A DNA stretch of 44,161 nucleotides from the NCBI GenBank assembly GCA_008729055.1, contig SDUX01000154.1, forward strand, positions 1 to 44,161. The letters run 5' to 3'. The notes under the pieces are model-generated. The model made no database searches and was not told the DNA's origin. It saw only the letters and a list, made by a program, of their open reading frames with translations. Origin of the DNA: Pyropia haitanensis (taxonomy: Eukaryota > Rhodophyta > Bangiophyceae > Bangiales > Bangiaceae). Each line of letters begins with the position of its first letter. Position 1 is the stretch's first letter. A program made the position numbers and the translations under genes. This document shows, piece by piece, positions 28,362 through 37,893 of this stretch.

Positions 28362-29843
28362 ATGGATAACAAGGCTTATCAAACTCTCCTCGCTCTCAGT
28401 CAGGAAACACAGTTGGTGGGTGATGCTCAGGCGTTGCTCAGCTGGGATCAGGAAGTGCTCATGCCGGCAAAAGGGGTCGATTATCGTGGTCGTCAGATGG
28501 CGTGGTTCAGCGGCTGGATACACGATAAATTCACGGCTCCTGAAGTGGGGGACTGGATCTCGCAGGCGGAAGCGGAATCCGGTGGGGCGAGTGCAGAAGT
28601 GAAGGCCAACCTCCGCGAGTGGCGGCACGGTTACGACCGGGCAACGAACGTTCCCAAGCGTCTCGTTGAGGAAATGGCGGAAGCACAAACTCTGGCGAAG
28701 TCGGCCTGGGCTGAAGCGCGTGAGAAATCAGACTTTTCTCTCTTTTCCGGATCGCTCCGGAAGTTGATCGATCTGTGCCGCGAAGAGGCTGAGTGCCACG
28801 GCTACGAGGAAACTCTCTACGATGCACTTCTCGACAAATTTGAGCGGGGCGCTACCACTGGCAGGCTGAATGAGACTTTGGGCGGGTTGCGGGATTTGCT
28901 CGTTCCCATAGTGGAAGAGGCAACATCGCGCGAGCCGTTCGATGAATCTAAACTGGCGGGAGAATACCCTGTTGCGCAACAGGAGGCATTCAACCGCGAG
29001 GTAGCCGGGTCAATGGGATTCGATTTTGAAGCCGGGCGTATTGACACGGCCGTTCATCCCTTTTGCTCGGGGATGGCTCCGTTTGACACCAGGCTCACGA
29101 CGCGATACGACGAGAAAGATTTTCGCAGCTCTCTCTTCGGGGTGTTGCATGAAGCCGGTCACGGCCTCTACGAGCAGGGGCTGAACCCCGAATATCACGG
29201 CCAACCGGTCGGCAAAGCAGTGTCGCTCGGCGTTCACGAATCACAGTCACGGCTGTGGGAGAATCATGTCGGAAGAAGTCGCTCTTTCTGGGAGAAATGG
29301 CTTCCCCGTGCGCAGCACTATTTTCCGCATCTTTCTTCAGTCAGTGTTGATGAAATGTTCGATGCGGTGAACCAGGCAAACATGAGTTTCATTCGTGTCG
29401 AGTCTGACGAAGTAACCTACGACCTGCATATCCTGCTTCGCTACGAGATCGAAAAAGCCATTTTTGCGGGAGATCTCGCAGTCGTCGATATTCCGGCGGA
29501 GTGGAACCGCCGGTTCGAAGAATACTTTGGTATGCCGGTCGATGAGGATTCCAATGGTTGTCTGCAGGACATTCACTGGAGCATGGGAATCTTCGGCTAC
29601 TTCCCGACCTACAGCCTTGGCAATATCAACGCCGCCCATCTCGCCGCTGCAGCGGGCGCCGATTCTACAATTGCAGCAGAAATGGAGCAGGGGGATTTCT
29701 CCGGGCTGCTCGACTGGATGAGGAAGCGGGTTCACTCGCGTGGAAGCGAGTTGCTGCCTGATGATCTCATTACCGCTGCAGCGGGTAAGCCCGCTGATGC
29801 GTCTGCTCTGGCCACCCATCTGCGCGAACGGTATTTGCGATAG
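28362..29843 (+). CDS. M32 family metallocarboxypeptidase (Taq-type)
   Basis: 493 residues, intact. All M32 signature motifs appear in order: HPFCSG, DTRLTTRY, the zinc site HEAGH (263-267), HESQSRLWEN near 292 (third ligand Glu), RVESDEVTYDLHI, and GCLQDIHWSMGIFGYFPTY near 400. These cytoplasmic enzymes remove C-terminal residues from peptides with broad specificity. It starts 14 bp after the terminator T-run of the gene before, so its promoter must overlap that region. Confidence 0.95.
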   Translation: MDNKAYQTLLALSQETQLVGDAQALLSWDQEVLMPAKGVDYRGRQMAWFSGWIHDKFTAPEVGDWISQAEAESGGASAEVKANLREWRHGYDRATNVPKRLVEEMAEAQTLAKSAWAEAREKSDFSLFSGSLRKLIDLCREEAECHGYEETLYDALLDKFERGATTGRLNETLGGLRDLLVPIVEEATSREPFDESKLAGEYPVAQQEAFNREVAGSMGFDFEAGRIDTAVHPFCSGMAPFDTRLTTRYDEKDFRSSLFGVLHEAGHGLYEQGLNPEYHGQPVGKAVSLGVHESQSRLWENHVGRSRSFWEKWLPRAQHYFPHLSSVSVDEMFDAVNQANMSFIRVESDEVTYDLHILLRYEIEKAIFAGDLAVVDIPAEWNRRFEEYFGMPVDEDSNGCLQDIHWSMGIFGYFPTYSLGNINAAHLAAAAGADSTIAAEMEQGDFSGLLDWMRKRVHSRGSELLPDDLITAAAGKPADASALATHLRERYLR

Positions 29844-29868
29844 CGTGGTATAATTTTCCCTCTTTGTG

Positions 29869-30873
29869 ATGAAGCGCGTCTTTCTGGTATTCCTCTCCAT
29901 TGGGTGGACAAGCATTTCCACTGCATCCGAAGAGCGTGGTTTGGAGTTCGCTAAGGCTGCGGAAGCGAGAATCGAGGAGAAGTCCAATATCCGTGGCGAC
30001 GATCCGGAGTGGCTTTTCCTGACGAAAGAGCTCCGCCATCTCGCTACCGGCAAGTTCTGGGAAAAATCGTGGGAGGAGGTGGCGAAAAACGGGACCGATC
30101 CCGTGCCTTCCATCGTCGAGTTTGCGAATCAACTTGCCTCGCAAGACGTGCGCCTCGTCGTAGTGCCGGTGCCGCCAAAGGCTGTCATTTATCCCGACAA
30201 GCTGGACTCTGGATTCAATCCCGGTGATGCCTACAGCACGCTCCCGTTTCTCGAGCGGTTGCTTGAGGAAGGGGTCAATGTGATCGATCTCGAATCCGAA
30301 TTTCTCGCAGCGCGCGACGAAGGGGACGATGTCCTGTGGTATTGCAAGCAGGACGCTCATTTCTCGCCGGCTGCGATCGAGCGGATCGCTGATCTCATTT
30401 TGCGGAATCAAGGAAAGGAAGCGGTGGAAGATTCGTCAATCACTCATGGCGAGACGGAAGAAATTACTATCATTGGTGACCAGATTGCCGGGAGCGAATG
30501 GGAGGGAAGGGTAGCGCCCGAGAAACTCTCGATTCGACCTGTCTTTTACGAAGGGAAGCGCGGGGTTGATGCGGAGGGAAGCACTCTGGTGCTCGGCGAT
30601 TCGCACTCACTCGTTTTCCACCAGGGCAGGGAAAACGGGATGCACTGCACGGGAGCAGGGCTTGTCGACCAGCTGTCGCAACGTCTCGGTTCTCCAGTCA
30701 GCCTGATCGGAGTTCGGGGCTCCGGGATCGTTCAGGCCCGGAAGCAGGCCTTTTTCCATGCCTCGGAGAATCCGGGTTTCTGGGCAAATATGAAGCTCGT
30801 CGTCTGGATATTCAGTGCGAGGGAATTCACCCAGTCACGCGACCGCATCGTGCCGATTCCCCTGGAGCGGTAA
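29869..30873 (+). CDS. AlgJ/AlgX-like SGNH-fold protein, secreted
   Basis: About 334 residues from the ATG at 29869 (GTG at 29866 is an alternative). A signal peptide (KRVFLVFLSIGWTSISTAS) leads into WLFLTKELRHLATG, the entry motif of the AlgJ/AlgX acetyltransferase group. Then come VRLVVVPVPPKAVIYPDKL, KQDAHFSPAAIERIADLI (the DxH catalytic pair) and STLVLGDSHSLVFH (the GDS nucleophile block). Such proteins O-acetylate exported polysaccharides, usually beside an MBOAT partner. None is in this window, so the substrate is unknown. Confidence 0.75.
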   Translation: MKRVFLVFLSIGWTSISTASEERGLEFAKAAEARIEEKSNIRGDDPEWLFLTKELRHLATGKFWEKSWEEVAKNGTDPVPSIVEFANQLASQDVRLVVVPVPPKAVIYPDKLDSGFNPGDAYSTLPFLERLLEEGVNVIDLESEFLAARDEGDDVLWYCKQDAHFSPAAIERIADLILRNQGKEAVEDSSITHGETEEITIIGDQIAGSEWEGRVAPEKLSIRPVFYEGKRGVDAEGSTLVLGDSHSLVFHQGRENGMHCTGAGLVDQLSQRLGSPVSLIGVRGSGIVQARKQAFFHASENPGFWANMKLVVWIFSAREFTQSRDRIVPIPLER

Positions 30874-30881
30874 CCGGATTC

Positions 30882-32621
30882 TCAGGCCATCAGGCTTTGG
30901 CGACAGAGCATGGCGTAGATGCCGTCTTTTGCGATCAACTCGTCATGGGTGCCCTGTTCGGCGACCTCGCCTTGATCGAGGACATAAATTCGATCCGCAT
31001 TTCTCACGGTTGAAAGACGATGAGCGATCACAAAGCTGGTGCGATCATCCATTAGTTTCTCCAGGGCTGCCTGAATCAGTTTTTCCGTTTCGGTGTCGAC
31101 GCTGGCGGTCGCTTCATCGAGCAGCAGCAGGGGAGGATTTTTCAAGATGACGCGCGCTATTGCGATGCGCTGTTTTTCGCCGACGGACAGCTTCACACCG
31201 CGCTCGCCGACGTTCGTGTCGAGACCTTCCGGCAGTGCTTTGACGAAGTTTTCGGCATTGGCCGCACGCAGCACTTCCCACATTTCGTCTTCGGTTGCGT
31301 CTTCCCGGGCGACACCGAGATTTTCTCTCACGCTGCAGTTGAAGAGAAAACTCTCCTGCGTGACGTATCCCATCGCGGATCGCAGCGAACTTTTTTTTGT
31401 ATCCGAAATTTCCTGACCATCGATGCGGATCGATCCGGAATCGGCTTCATAGAAGCGCGTCAGCAGATTGATGATCGTGGATTTCCCGGCTCCGGTATGG
31501 CCGACGAGGGCGATCATTTCGCCGGGTTCGGCATTCAGATCCACTCCTTTCAGTGTCGCGATATCGTCGCCGTAGGAGAATTTCACATTCTCGAATTCCA
31601 CTTTGCCTTTGACTGGCTGATTCAGAGCGAGTCCTTTATCGACGTCCGGTTCCTCCTCGGCATCGACGATCTCGAAAACCCGCTCTGCGGCGGCACGTCC
31701 GGCCTGGATAATCTGGTTGAGACCGTTGAGGCGCGAGATCGGCTCGTAGAAAAGGCCGAGAGCGACGAGGAAGAACGCAAAGGTTCCGATTTCTTTCTCC
31801 AGCGCCTCCCCGGTGGGAGCCTGCATGACCCACCAGCCGCCGAACCCGATCACGAGCACGTAGCCGAGGTTGCGACAAAATTCCATGCTCGGATTGTAGG
31901 CGGCCCAGACACGCATGAGATGCAGGGTCGCTTCACGGAGCCGGTTGCTCGACTCATTGAAAGCTTCATGCTCAGAGTCTTCGCGGGTGAACGCTTTGAT
32001 CTGCTGAATCCCGTCGATATTGTCGTGCAGAAGGGAATTCATTGAGCTGGTCGCCTTTCTGACCCGTCGATGGCGCTCCGGAGCTGTTTTGGTGTAGGTC
32101 CAAGCTCCGAGAATGAGAAAAGGCATCGGAATCATGGCCACGGCAGCGAGACGTGCGTCCTGGAGGAAAAGCGCGACTCCCATCACCACCACTTGCAAAA
32201 CAGCAACGACGCCCTGCTCGATGCCGTCGATGAGGACCCGCTCCATCGCGGTAACGTCCTCGGTAACCCGGGTCATGACGTCGCCGGTGCGTTTGTTGTC
32301 GAACCAACGCATGGGAAGGCGCTGAATTTTTCGATACAAATCGGAGCGAATATCAAAGATTACCTTCTGCTCGAACGTATTATTCAGGATAATGCGGAGT
32401 GCATTGAACAGGTTCGTGAGAAAAAAGGCCCCGAGCGCGAGCAGTGATAACGGAAGCAGCCGGTCGAACTGCTGTTGCGGAATGACCTCACCCGTAACGA
32501 TCTTCGTGACCGTCGGGAAAACGATGATCATCACCGTCATGAGGATCGCGCAGGCAAGCTGGGCCGAAGCCAGCGCCGGATAGCGCTTCAGATAGGAAAT
32601 AACCCGGAGGACGGTCCGCAT
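30882..32621 (-). CDS. ABC exporter, fused permease-ATPase (MsbA/multidrug type)
   Basis: 579 residues, intact. An N-terminal six-helix transmembrane domain (about 15-310) is followed by the nucleotide-binding domain: Walker A near 375-383 (GHTGAGKSTIINLL), signature LSVGEKQRIAIARVIL near 480, Walker B LLLLDEATASVD near 499 and the H-loop AHRLSTVRNADRI. The signature is LSVGE rather than LSGGQ. A homodimeric lipid or drug flippase is likely; the substrate cannot be told. It is convergent with the SGNH gene (8 bp apart) and divergent from the SanA-like gene. Confidence 0.92.
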   Translation of the reverse strand: MRTVLRVISYLKRYPALASAQLACAILMTVMIIVFPTVTKIVTGEVIPQQQFDRLLPLSLLALGAFFLTNLFNALRIILNNTFEQKVIFDIRSDLYRKIQRLPMRWFDNKRTGDVMTRVTEDVTAMERVLIDGIEQGVVAVLQVVVMGVALFLQDARLAAVAMIPMPFLILGAWTYTKTAPERHRRVRKATSSMNSLLHDNIDGIQQIKAFTREDSEHEAFNESSNRLREATLHLMRVWAAYNPSMEFCRNLGYVLVIGFGGWWVMQAPTGEALEKEIGTFAFFLVALGLFYEPISRLNGLNQIIQAGRAAAERVFEIVDAEEEPDVDKGLALNQPVKGKVEFENVKFSYGDDIATLKGVDLNAEPGEMIALVGHTGAGKSTIINLLTRFYEADSGSIRIDGQEISDTKKSSLRSAMGYVTQESFLFNCSVRENLGVAREDATEDEMWEVLRAANAENFVKALPEGLDTNVGERGVKLSVGEKQRIAIARVILKNPPLLLLDEATASVDTETEKLIQAALEKLMDDRTSFVIAHRLSTVRNADRIYVLDQGEVAEQGTHDELIAKDGIYAMLCRQSLMA

Positions 32622-32685
32622 AATTAGAGTAGTTTATTTAAACAGCTTTTCAGGATAGATTAATGAAGCCTCCGGATCGGAATCA

Positions 32686-33354
32686 GTGTCAGATTTCCGG
32701 TCCGGCTTTTCAAACGACAATCATGGCGCGCAAACGACGGCTCTCCAACTTTTTCTGGTTTGTGTTGTTCCGGTATTGCTGGGAGCAGGTGCCGTGGTGG
32801 GCTGCAATCTGTGGGTGGTTTTGTCTACGCACAACCGGGTTTACGCTTCCACGGAGAAAATCGAGGCCCAGGGAGTGGGACTTGTTCTTGGGACGTCGAA
32901 GAATGTGGCACCTGACACACCAAACCGACATTTTCAGAACCGTCTCGCTGCGGCCGCCAAATTGTATGAAGAGGGAAAGGTGAAGCAGCTTCTTGTCAGC
33001 GGTTACCGGGACAGCCGTTACTACGATGAAACAGAGGACATGATCGAGGCACTTCTTAGCCTCGGTGTTCCGAAAGTCGCGATTCTCTCCGACGACAAAG
33101 GGGCCCGGACGCTTGATTCTGTCGAGAGGGCAAAAAAGGTTTTTGGCTTTGAGCGACTCGTCATCATTTCTGACGATTTTCATGTGGGGCGGGCGTTGTT
33201 CATTGCAGACCGGGTGGGAGTCGATGCAGTGGCGCTGCGCAGCAAATCCGTTGACTATGCTTCCTCCGGCCGGGTTCGGCTGCGTGAGTATTTTGCCCGG
33301 GTCAAGGCGGTTCTGGATCTTTACGTGTGGAATCCGAATGAAAGGCCCCGGTGA
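32686..33354 (+). CDS. SanA/YdcF-like DUF218 membrane protein
   Basis: About 222 residues from a GTG at 32686. One membrane helix (LFLVCVVPVLLGAGAVVG) is followed by a DUF218 domain with VGLVLGTSKNVAPDTPNRHF, AAKLYEEGKVKQLLVSGYRD, ILSDDKGARTLDSVERAKKV and FHVGRALFIADRVGVDAVAL, close to SanA of E. coli, which affects envelope barrier function. An alternative start (ATG at 32724, reading MARKRRLSNFFWFVL) would need an indel near 32765 but gives a more typical basic N-terminus. Confidence 0.85.
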   Translation: MSDFRSGFSNDNHGAQTTALQLFLVCVVPVLLGAGAVVGCNLWVVLSTHNRVYASTEKIEAQGVGLVLGTSKNVAPDTPNRHFQNRLAAAAKLYEEGKVKQLLVSGYRDSRYYDETEDMIEALLSLGVPKVAILSDDKGARTLDSVERAKKVFGFERLVIISDDFHVGRALFIADRVGVDAVALRSKSVDYASSGRVRLREYFARVKAVLDLYVWNPNERPR

Positions 33355-33426
33355 TCGCCGGGAGATAAATAGGAGTGTTGCACCTGAGCGGTTGCATACG
33401 CGGAAAGAATCGCGTCTTTTTCCCCG

Positions 33427-34466
33427 ATGACGAATTTTCCCCTCGCCACCTGGGTTCACCACCTTGATCCATTTGCGATTCAGTTCACCGAGAGCTTCGG
33501 CTTGCGCTGGTATGGTCTTGCTTATGTGGCGGGATTCGCCTGTGCCTTTTTCCTCATTCGATGGTTTGTCAGGATCGGAGCATCGGAACTGAAAGAGGAC
33601 CAGGTAGCGGATCACATCACCATTTGCGCGCTCCTCGGCACGATGCTGGGAGGGCGGCTTGGATACATGCTGCTCTACAACTGGGACGGGTTCGCCGCGA
33701 ATCCCCTGAGCTTTTTTGATTTTCTTGGAGGAGGTATGTCGAGTCACGGAGGGATCTATGGAATCACCGTTGCGGCAGGAATCTATGCCTGGTACACGAA
33801 GAAATCCTGGATCGGGCTCGGGGACAATCTCGTTGTCGTTGCGCCTCTGGGGGTTTTCTTCGGCAGGCTCGCCAACTTTGTGAACGGGGAACTGTTTGGT
33901 CGACCTACCGATGCCGCGATAGCCATGAAATTTCCCGGTGAGCTCCACGAGTGGAGAGATGGCCGACCCCTTTATTCTCTGGAGGATCTTCGGCAGCTCG
34001 CCCACCGGGCCTCCGAACGGCACCGGATCTGGTTGCGCAGGTCGAGGACAAGATCACCACTGCGACCGCCAACGGAAGCAGTGCGCACCACGCCGTAGTC
34101 GAGCACGTCATTGAGATATCCCGACAAAACGAGGCATTCCGCGAAATGATGGGGGAAATCCTCACGTCACGCCATCCGTCGCAGCTCTACGAGGCGGCCG
34201 TTGAGGGATTGATTCCGTTTCTCATGCTTCTCGCGATCCGGCTTCGCTGGAAGAACGCGTGGCACGGTGTACTTACGGGAATCTTTTTTATCTACTACGC
34301 CATTGCCCGCATCATTGTCGAAAATTTCCGGGAACCCGACGCTGCTTTCATCATGGGAATGACCCGTGGACAGTTTTACTCTCTCTTCATGATTCTCACC
34401 GGCATCGCTTTCCTGGTGTATGCGATCAAGGTGAAACGAACGAATCAGCTCCCGGAACGAGCGTAG
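33427..34466 (+). CDS. lgt: Prolipoprotein diacylglyceryl transferase (one frame break)
   Basis: Transfers diacylglycerol to the lipobox cysteine of prolipoproteins in the inner membrane. GLRWYGLAYVAGFACAF, LLGTMLGGRLGYMLLY, the essential-His block GGMSSHGGIYG, the Lgt signature GRLANFVNGELFGRPT and RHPSQLYEAAVEG are all present, with at least six apolar segments. One indel near 33980-34000 shifts the frame within a hydrophilic insertion of about 60 residues between signature and RHPSQ block. About 346 residues, somewhat longer than E. coli Lgt. Confidence 0.94.
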
Positions 34467-34485
34467 GGAACAACCCGGTGATCCA

Positions 34486-34537
34486 ACAGGGTTACTTTGC
34501 GGAGCATACCCTGTCGAGTCATGGAGTGAACCCTGTT
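34486..34537. repeat. 22-bp-spaced ACCCTGT cluster C
   Basis: The inverted form ACAGGGTT at 34486, then ACCCTGTC at 34508 and ACCCTGTT at 34530: exactly 22 bp between starts. It lies between the convergent ends of lgt and moaE and occupies most of the 82-bp gap. The first two units could form a 7-bp hairpin in RNA. Confidence 0.8.
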
Positions 34538-34548
34538 CGATGCCCGAC

Positions 34549-35028
34549 TCAGGAATCTGTGAAGACGCATTTCTTCCAGATCGGGACCGTCTCTTTGATG
34601 CGCCGAAGATATTCCCGGCTGATCGCAAATCCCTCCTTGCTGTGCGCGGTCTGCACCCGAATAAGGATGGAGGCTTCGCCTGCTGCTACGAATCCGACTT
34701 TGTGGTGCACCATGGCAAGGTGGCCGGGAAACTCCCTCCCCATTGCGGTGCCGATTTTCTCCAGTTCAGCCAGGGCCATTCCCTCGTAGAACGTGTACTC
34801 AATTCCCGAAATTTTTTGTCCGTCTTCCGTGTCCCTTACAACTCCGTGAAAGCGGATGTCTGCCCCGTGAGTGCTGGACGGAGCGAGATCTGCCTCAACA
34901 GAAGCAATAGATTCCCTGGAAATGGAGCGGAGAAGGGTGGGGTCATGTTTTTGTATACAAGGTGTCGAAATGAAAGCTTGCGAATGCGCCACGTGAGTAG
35001 GCTGAGAGCACACTTTAGAAAAACACAC
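34549..35028 (-). CDS. moaE: Molybdopterin synthase catalytic subunit
   Basis: 159 residues as an open frame; the N-terminal 45 or so are not typical and the true start may be internal. The MoaE core is clear: ADIRFHGVVRDTEDGQKISG, IEYTFYEGMALAELEKIG, VHHKVGFVAAGEASILIRV and the C-terminal KETVPIWKK with the active-site lysines. It inserts dithiolene sulfurs into precursor Z together with MoaD. No other molybdenum-cofactor gene is nearby. Two positions usually HR read HH and HS here. Confidence 0.85.
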   Translation of the reverse strand: MCFSKVCSQPTHVAHSQAFISTPCIQKHDPTLLRSISRESIASVEADLAPSSTHGADIRFHGVVRDTEDGQKISGIEYTFYEGMALAELEKIGTAMGREFPGHLAMVHHKVGFVAAGEASILIRVQTAHSKEGFAISREYLRRIKETVPIWKKCVFTDS

Positions 35029-35031
35029 TAC

Positions 35032-36468
35032 ATGAGCAAAGCGATTTTGGATTGATGGCCTCGCCGTAATGGGCAGAACCTGGTGCTGAACGTAGAGAGT
35101 CCGCGGATTCCGCTGTTCTGTCTACAACCGGACGACGGAGACGATGAAAGATTTCATCGCGGGAGAACCCTGACAAGAATCTTTACGGTGCCGAAACGCT
35201 CGAAGATTTGTGAACAGTCTGGAGCGCCCCCGCAAGGTCATGATGCTCGTGCAGTCGAAAGCCGGTGGTGATCCGAACGATCGTGACGCGGTTGACTACG
35301 TCATCGATGATCTCGTGCCGCTTCTCGACGAAGGTGATCTCATTATCGACGGCGGAAACACCTACTTCATCCACACTGAGCGCCGTTCCAAAGAACTGCG
35401 GAGAAAGGCCTCCTTTTCATCGGTCCGGTGTTTCCGGTGGAGAAGAGGGTGCGCGGAAAGGCCCGGCAATCATGCCCGGTGGACCGGAAAGCTCCTGGGA
35501 AATCATCAAGCCGGTTTTTGAAGCGATCTCTGCTAAGGTCGACGGAGTTCCGTGTGTAAATCACATCGGAACCGGCGGTGCCGGGCACTTCGTGAAAATG
35601 GTTCACACGGAATCGAATATGGCGATATGCAGCTGATCTGCGAAGCCTACGAGATTTTTCAAACGAGCCGGCTTCTCCAACGAAGAAATGGCGGAGATTT
35701 TTACGAAGTGGAATCAGGGGCCGCTCGAATCTTTCCTCATCGAGATCACGAGCAAGATTTTCGAAGAAAAAGATCCCGAGACTGACAAGCACCTCATCGA
35801 TCTCATCGTCGACAAGGCCGGGCAGAAAGGAACCGGTCGCTGGACGGTGATGAATGCGGCTTCCAATGCCGTCGTTATTTCGACAATCAATGCAGCCGTT
35901 GAAGCGCGGATTCTTTCCTCCAAAAAGACGAGCGTGTTGCTGCTGCACCGATCCTGAAAGGGCCGGAGGCAGCAATCGACGTGGATAAGAAGAGCTGATT
36001 CAAAAGGTTCACGACGCTCTCTACGCGTCGAAAATCATCTCCTATGCTCAGGGCCTGGACCTCATCAAGGTCGTCAGTGAAGAGCACGGCTGGGGAGTGA
36101 ATCTGGGATCAACGGCTCAGATCTGGCGCGGTGGTGTATTATCCGCGCGCGATTCCTCAATGACATCACCGATGCATTTCAGCGGAATCCGGATCTCACC
36201 AACCTGATGCTCGACGATTTCTTCACCGATATCCTCAATCGCTGTGAAGGAGCCTGGCGCGAAATCGTTTCTCTCGGTGTCTTGAATGGAGTGCCGATGC
36301 CGGCCTTCAGTGCATCGCTTGGATACTACGACAGCTATCGTTCACCGGTGCTACCTGCGAACCTGATTCAAGCTCAGCGGGATTTCTTCGGAGCTCATAC
36401 CTACAAGCGAGTCGACAAACCGGCGGATCAGGATTTCCACACCAAGTGGCCTGAAACTGATCGATTAA
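35032..36468 (+). CDS. gnd: 6-phosphogluconate dehydrogenase, decarboxylating (many frame breaks)
   Basis: Oxidises and decarboxylates 6-phosphogluconate to ribulose 5-phosphate. From the ATG at 35032 the pieces give [15 protein letters not shown] (Rossmann motif), [92 protein letters not shown] and [19 protein letters not shown]. The total length (about 478 residues) is that of the long form. At least eight indels break it. The exact C-terminus is uncertain, but a TAA at 36466-36468 fits. The start lies only 4 bp from the divergent moaE frame start. Confidence 0.92.
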
Positions 36469-36718
36469 GTCCAAACTCGCATTCCGGTTGTAATCGCTAC
36501 CAATCATCAGCACATCGATACTGGGCCCATGAGGCTCTGGTATGATTGTGTTTGCTGGATTGGTAAGAATATCGGGCTGCTTCTTCTCATGTGGATGAAG
36601 CAGATATGGGCCTTCTTGCGACTCGTGTAATATTCGGGTGGTCTTTCGGATATTGGGATTGCCTCGAGTGGTTCCGGAAGTACTTCGGAGGATAGAAAGA
36701 GTCGATTTTTGTGAAACA
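36469..36718. other. Region with no recognisable gene
   Basis: All six frames are short or broken. A 33-residue apolar frame from the ATG at 36529 (MRLWYDCVCWIGKNIGLLLL and on) is too short to trust, though in this error-rich part it could be a fragment of a membrane protein. Confidence 0.4.
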
Positions 36719-36925
36719 CGCTGCTCCGCAGCATCGGCAGGAGCCTTCTTGCTGAACTGTTTTTTTCTCCGTTACAACTGCTACCGTCGCATCCACCGAC
36801 GGTCTGGGGGAGAGTGAATACGACAGGGAGACTCTGAAATTCTGGTTCACGATCGGCTGGCTGTCGATTCCGGTGGCGATTCTGGTATTCATTTACCTGA
36901 TGAATTACCACAAATTTACGGGATG
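36719..36925 (+). CDS. Small predicted membrane protein (frame breaks)
   Basis: The reliable part is the C-terminal 50 residues: TATVASTDGLGESEYDRETL, then one strong membrane helix (FWFTIGWLSIPVAILVFIYL), ending MNYHKFTG at the TGA at 36923-36925. A signal-like apolar stretch (LLRSIGRSLLAELFFS) lies just upstream in another frame, around the seven-T run at 36758-36764. The start is taken as the GTG at about 36719. About 70 residues; family unknown. It precedes the ThuA-domain gene by about 45 bp. Confidence 0.4.
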
Positions 36926-36970
36926 AAGCTATTGGCGTCCGCCTGTCAGGTTTGGTATCCATCCTGACAA

Positions 36971-37787
36971 ATGACGAAAAGCCGAATGCTCATCCCCGTT
37001 TCCTGCTCCTCACTCTCGGTGTGGCGGGTGGATTAGCGCAGAATAAAAAGGGCAAAAAGCAGAAGTCATATCCGAAAAAAGAATATTACTCGGGCGCGCC
37101 GATCAAAGCTCTCATTGTGACAGGTGGCTGCTGTCACAACTATCTTTATCAGACGTTCGCGCTTGTTCCGGCGTGCAGAAAGTGGCGAACGTCGATTTGA
37201 AGTCGTCAATGTTGGGGGCCGGGGGACCGAGGCCATAATCGACCTCTACACAAAGAGGATGGGCCGAGCCATACGATGTCGTGATTCACAATGAGTGTTT
37301 CGCGAATACGGCCGAACCGGATTACATCCGCCGCATCACTGAAGCGCACCGCGGTGGAACCCGGCGGTTGTTGTTCACTGCGCCATGCACTCCTACCGTG
37401 CGGCGGAAATTGATGACTGGCGGAAATTTCTCGGAGTGACAAGCCGGAAGCACGATCACCAGTCGAATTATGCGGTCACTGTTCAGAAACCGGAGCACCC
37501 CGTCGTGGCTGATATTCCGTCCGGCTGGGTCACCCCGAAGGACGAGCTTTACATCATTGAAAAGGTCTGGCCGGGCACCACTGTTCTCGCTACCTCAAAA
37601 GTGAGAAGACGGAAAAGATCACGCCGTGATCTGGGCCAATGATTTCGACGGAACCCGCGTTGTTGGAACGACCTACGGACATTCTGACGAGACTTTCGGC
37701 GATGACGTGTTTATCCGTTTGCTGGCACGTTCGATCCTGTGGGCTGCAGGAAAAGAAATCGGCACCCCCGCTGAGGGTGCCGAGTGA
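36971..37787 (+). CDS. Secreted ThuA-domain protein (frame breaks)
   Basis: A signal peptide (LLLTLGVAGGLAQ, split by an early indel) and a basic stretch are followed by the ThuA (trehalose-utilisation-like, glutamine-amidotransferase-fold) domain. Pieces: SGAPIKALIVTGGCCHNYLY, YDVVIHNECFANTAEPDYI, HCAMHSYRAAEIDDWRKFLG, PEHPVVADIPSGWVTPKDEL, YIIEKVWPGTTVLATSK and VVGTTYGHSDETFGDDVFIR. These proteins are frequent in Verrucomicrobia and Planctomycetes; their chemistry is unsettled and a role with sugars is only suggested by the family name. At least five indels occur between 36985 and 37610. Confidence 0.85.
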
Positions 37788-37798
37788 AAGGTTTTTTT
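37759..37798 (+). terminator. Probable terminator at the end of the ThuA gene
   Basis: A perfect 9-bp stem (TCGGCACCC at 37759-37767, GGGTGCCGA at 37775-37783) overlaps the stop codon. Seven T follow only after an 8-base gap, so it is a weaker match than the others. Confidence 0.4.
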
Positions 37799-37893
37799 CG
37801 TTTGGTTCGAGACGGGGAGGTTGGGGTAACATTGGTTCTCCGGCCTCCCCGGAATCTCTCTTCAATCTAAGCCCGGGGTGATCTGAAACGTTC

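Noticed and set aside
32710..34023. A 437-residue open frame on the minus strand
   Set aside because: It lies opposite the SanA-like gene and lgt, both well supported, and its composition (Arg, Pro, His, Asn rich) is that of an antisense shadow.
34486..34514. Cluster C as an ordinary lgt terminator
   Set aside because: A 7-bp stem is possible but no T-run follows, and the same units occur elsewhere without hairpin potential.
36529..36630. A 33-residue apolar frame starting MRLWYDCVCW
   Set aside because: Too short, with no ribosome-binding site or continuation that would support a gene.
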